The notes below the pieces were generated by a model. The model was not told the origin of the DNA and searched no databases. It worked only from the letters and a program-made list of their open reading frames with translations. From the NCBI GenBank assembly GCA_037200885.1, contig JBBCIN010000001.1:3407621-3471620 (forward strand): a DNA stretch of 64,000 nucleotides, in the 5' to 3' direction. The position numbers were made by a program, and so were the translations under genes. Source of the stretch: PMG-095 sp037200885. GTDB taxonomy: Bacteria > Myxococcota_A > Polyangia > Polyangiales > Polyangiaceae. Of the stretch, positions 61,595 to 64,000 are shown piece by piece; the first letter of the stretch is position 1, and every line of letters starts with the position of its first letter.

Positions 61595-62221
61595 CTAGGT
61601 GCCAGAAATCGAGCTGATGATCTCGTCGGTCGTGACGATCATCCGCGCGTAGTTGGGGAGATTGACGTCGATCGCCGCGTGCATCTCGTCGCTGGAGTAA
61701 CTCGCGACTGCGTCCTTCACCAATGTGACGTCGTAGCCGAGCTCGGCGGCGGATCGAACCGTGGCATCGATGCACGTGTTGGCTTTCAAGCCAATCACGA
61801 GCAGACGCTGGATACCGTGCCGCTTGAGTTGTAGGTCTAGATCGGTATTGTAGAAACCGCTCGAGCACCAATGTTCGAGGGCCACTACGTCCCCAGGCTG
61901 CGGAGTGAATTCTTCGCGCACTTGTCCTCCCCAGGTGCCGTTTTCGAACGCGCGCGAGCGAGCCCCACGCGCCTGAACCGGAGCCAGGAACCTCCAAGTC
62001 GTGTAGTCGCCCTCGCGGTAGCGGTGATGCAATGCATAAAACGGCCGGATTTTAGCCTGCCTCGCCGCCGCCAAGATCTTCTGCATATTCGGAACACATT
62101 GGTTCACTTCGGCAACGGTCTTCATCTGTTCCCAAAACTTGCCACCCTCCGAGATAAAATCGTTGTAGGGGTCCACGATCAGGAGCCCCGTATTCGTCGA
62201 GTCGTACTCCAGTGCTGCCAT
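61595..62221 (-). CDS. Isochorismatase-like cysteine hydrolase
   Basis: A 208-residue protein of the isochorismatase/nicotinamidase superfamily. The catalytic triad is visible: Asp in LLIVDPYNDFI, a Lys/His region at VVALEHWCSSGFYNTDLDLQ, and the nucleophile Cys in VIGLKANTCIDATVRSAAEL. It ends with the usual YARMIVTTDEIISSI. These hydrolases act on amides, imides or vinyl ethers; the substrate is unknown. It is cytosolic, likely first in a transcript with the SRPBCC-like gene. Confidence 0.88.
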   Translation of the reverse strand: MAALEYDSTNTGLLIVDPYNDFISEGGKFWEQMKTVAEVNQCVPNMQKILAAARQAKIRPFYALHHRYREGDYTTWRFLAPVQARGARSRAFENGTWGGQVREEFTPQPGDVVALEHWCSSGFYNTDLDLQLKRHGIQRLLVIGLKANTCIDATVRSAAELGYDVTLVKDAVASYSSDEMHAAIDVNLPNYARMIVTTDEIISSISGT

Positions 62222-62495
62222 CGGTCCTCTCCGGTTGTGCTCACTCGTGTTCGAGCGGCGTTCGAGAGTTTCATGGCGACTGGCTTCGGCTCACTCAATT
62301 AGACGATCGTATATTGCCGACAGCGACGTCGCTTCCGCGGATCGCCAATACCTTCGTCTAGTGGTCCGCAGCGCGGACGAATCTATGCCGAGTGGGTGAC
62401 GTGAATTGCATCATCGATTGATCGCAAGAGGGTGTCCATGTCGGACAATACCCCGCCCCGAAGTGACCGCCGCATCAGAGCAGCAGGAGCAGCAC
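62222..62495. other. Promoter region of the Nramp gene
   Basis: About 270 bp between divergent genes. GTCCGCA-GCGCGGAC-like symmetry around 62363-62377 could be a hairpin or repressor site. No MntR- or Fur-like box was clear. Confidence 0.35.
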
Positions 62496-63833
62496 ATGAA
62501 CCGTGAAGCAACCGAAGTTGAGCTGGGTTGGCGGGGAGCCAACCAAACGGTGGGGCGACCCCAGTCGCGTCGGGCTATCGCGGTGCCGCTCAACGCGGGC
62601 TTCTGGCGCAAGCTACTGGCCTTCTCGGGCCCCGGCTTCATGGTGGCGGTGGGCTACATGGACCCGGGAAACTGGGCAACCGACATCGCAGGCGGCGCTC
62701 AGTTTGGCTACACACTGCTTTCGGTCATTCTGCTTTCGAACCTGATGGCGGTGCTGCTCCAGCACCTGTCCGCGAAGCTGGGTATCGTCACCGGTCGTGA
62801 CCTGGCTCAAGCTTGCCGAGATCACTACCCGCGACCGATCGTCTGTTTTCTCTGGCTCCTGTGCGAACTGGCCATCGCCGCTTGTGACCTTGCCGAGGTG
62901 ATCGGCTCTGCCATCGCGCTTCAGTTGCTCTTCCACATCCCATTGCTGTGGGGTTGCATCGTGACCGCCGCCGACGTGATGGTAGTGCTCCTGCTCGAGA
63001 ACCGAGGCTTCCGCTATTTGGAGTCGGTGGTGCTCACCCTGATTCTAACCATTGGCGGCTGTCTTGCCGTGGAGTTACTCCTAGCGCGGCCCGAACCAGC
63101 GGGCGTGCTCAGGGGATTCTTACCGACGGCTGAGCTCGTCCGCAACCCAGCCATGCTCTACATTGGCATCGGCATCCTCGGCGCGACGGTGATGCCGCAC
63201 AACCTGTACCTGCATTCCTCCATCGTTCAAACCCGGCGTTACGAGCAGACCATTGCCGGTAAGCACGAGGCGATCAAATTCGCGACGATCGATTCGACGG
63301 TCGCGCTGACGTTCGCCCTCTTCATCAACGCCGCGATCCTCGTACTGGCGGCTGCGGCCTTTCACCGCACGGGCAACACCGCGGTCGCGGACATCCAACA
63401 GGCCTTCCACTTGCTCGATGGAGTGCTGGGGGTCACGTTTGCGAGCGTCCTTTTTGCCGTTGCCCTGCTCGCATCAGGGCAGAACTCGACGCTCACGGGT
63501 ACCTTGGCTGGTCAGATCGTAATGGAGGGTTTTCTCCAGATAAGGCTCCGACCCTGGCTGCGCCGGCTGATCACGCGGGTGATCGCCGTCGCACCAGCAG
63601 TCGTCGTGATTGGCGTCTACGGGGAGGCGAAATCCACAGCGTTGCTCGTCGGCAGCCAGGTGTGTCTCAGCGCGCAATTGGGTTTTGCCTGCTGGCCGCT
63701 CATGCGCTTCACTGGCGATAAAGCCAAGATGGGCGCGTTCGCCAACCGCGGCTGGGTCAAGTGGCTCGGCTGGACGGTCACTTTGACCATCATCGCACTC
63801 AACGCGAAGCTCTTGATGGACATCGTTGGTTGA
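62496..63833 (+). CDS. mntH: Nramp family Mn/Fe transporter
   Basis: A 445-residue inner-membrane protein with 11 helices. The family metal-binding motifs are present: GYMDPGNWATDIAGGAQFGY (Asp56, Asn59) in TM1 and GATVMPHNLYLHSS (Met233, His235) in TM6. It imports Mn(II) or Fe(II) with protons. AGGAG lies 6 nt before the ATG at 62496; the frame is open from 62406 without a leader. No Mn riboswitch could be recognised upstream. A hairpin-forming GTCCGCAGCGCGGAC lies at about 62363-62377. It stands alone. Confidence 0.92.
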   Translation: MNREATEVELGWRGANQTVGRPQSRRAIAVPLNAGFWRKLLAFSGPGFMVAVGYMDPGNWATDIAGGAQFGYTLLSVILLSNLMAVLLQHLSAKLGIVTGRDLAQACRDHYPRPIVCFLWLLCELAIAACDLAEVIGSAIALQLLFHIPLLWGCIVTAADVMVVLLLENRGFRYLESVVLTLILTIGGCLAVELLLARPEPAGVLRGFLPTAELVRNPAMLYIGIGILGATVMPHNLYLHSSIVQTRRYEQTIAGKHEAIKFATIDSTVALTFALFINAAILVLAAAAFHRTGNTAVADIQQAFHLLDGVLGVTFASVLFAVALLASGQNSTLTGTLAGQIVMEGFLQIRLRPWLRRLITRVIAVAPAVVVIGVYGEAKSTALLVGSQVCLSAQLGFACWPLMRFTGDKAKMGAFANRGWVKWLGWTVTLTIIALNAKLLMDIVG

Positions 63834-64000
63834 GCGGTGGGCGCTGAGCTCTGCGACGGCACGAGCGGCAGGACTCGGAAGCGTCGATCGGCGCCGAGGC
63901 ATCACCGACACCTTGGTCTAGTAGCCCAGCAAGTTGCGCGCCCCTAGGAAATGGAAGAGCACAACCCTGTCTCATATCGCTCAACAAAGGAGAAGACGCC

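Noticed and set aside
62300..62495. A manganese riboswitch upstream of the Nramp gene
   Set aside because: The conserved loop sequences of the yybP-ykoY class could not be found; only a short GC hairpin is present.

Overview
The window looks like a chromosomal segment of a high-GC myxobacterium, most likely of the Polyangia/Sorangiineae type. This is inferred from style, not from a marker gene. The clues are the many cysteine-rich or Gly/Ser/Thr-rich lipoproteins, a membrane-anchored Ser/Thr kinase, PEGA-domain and PAS-kinase proteins, MocR/LysR/AraC regulators and abundant GTG/TTG starts. No rRNA, CRISPR array or complete functional tRNA was found.

Layout. 0-6.6 kb: the 5' end of an RND efflux permease, a LysR regulator with an inverted repeat over its start codon, a TIGR02147-type regulator, three lipoproteins and methionine aminopeptidase. 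7-11.6 kb: a frameshifted secreted-protein pseudogene, a GH8 xylan-type hydrolase, a YdeI-like protein and a PEGA-domain membrane protein. 11.6-14.4 kb: a frameshifted DUF559 gene coupled to a small basic protein, an SDR remnant, then SnoaL-like, internally deleted SDR and quinone-oxidoreductase genes. 14.5-19.7 kb: a probable catabolic operon (cupin, DapA-family lyase, APC permease, class I amidotransferase) divergent from its likely MocR regulator. 21-26 kb: DHFR-like, methyltransferase, two SDRs and an F420-reductase-like gene facing an AraC regulator. 27-32 kb: two ATP/ADP-carrier-like transporters, the second running antisense into a Ser/Thr kinase.

32-50 kb is an accessory island. It holds three PIN-domain toxin-antitoxin pairs, seven partial tRNA-Arg copies (CCG or CCT anticodon), five copies of a 19-nt motif that looks like the end of lost integrase genes, six copies of an ~90-bp GC-rich structured repeat, and four modules in which a DUF559 nuclease ORF starts inside the right arm of a 26-bp inverted repeat. 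It also holds remnants of PIN, HNH, nucleotidyltransferase and transposase genes, a HEPN-like candidate, and two convergent paralogues of an unrecognised family, one fused to membrane segments and a KaiC/RecA-like domain with a degenerate P-loop.

50.8-54.3 kb is a coupled AAA ATPase-subtilase pair. The right end carries a cyclic-nucleotide-binding/thioredoxin-reductase-like protein coupled to a 61-residue protein, a PAS histidine kinase with a duplicated PAS domain, enoyl-CoA hydratase, an unknown protein, an isochorismatase-type hydrolase and an Nramp metal transporter.

The strongest candidate for something undescribed is the repeated DUF559-hairpin module with its tRNA-derived and structured repeats (32-48 kb). 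Next are the membrane/KaiC-like/HDTHR-domain fusion and the AAA-subtilase pair. Family names were assigned by eye, without any database search.
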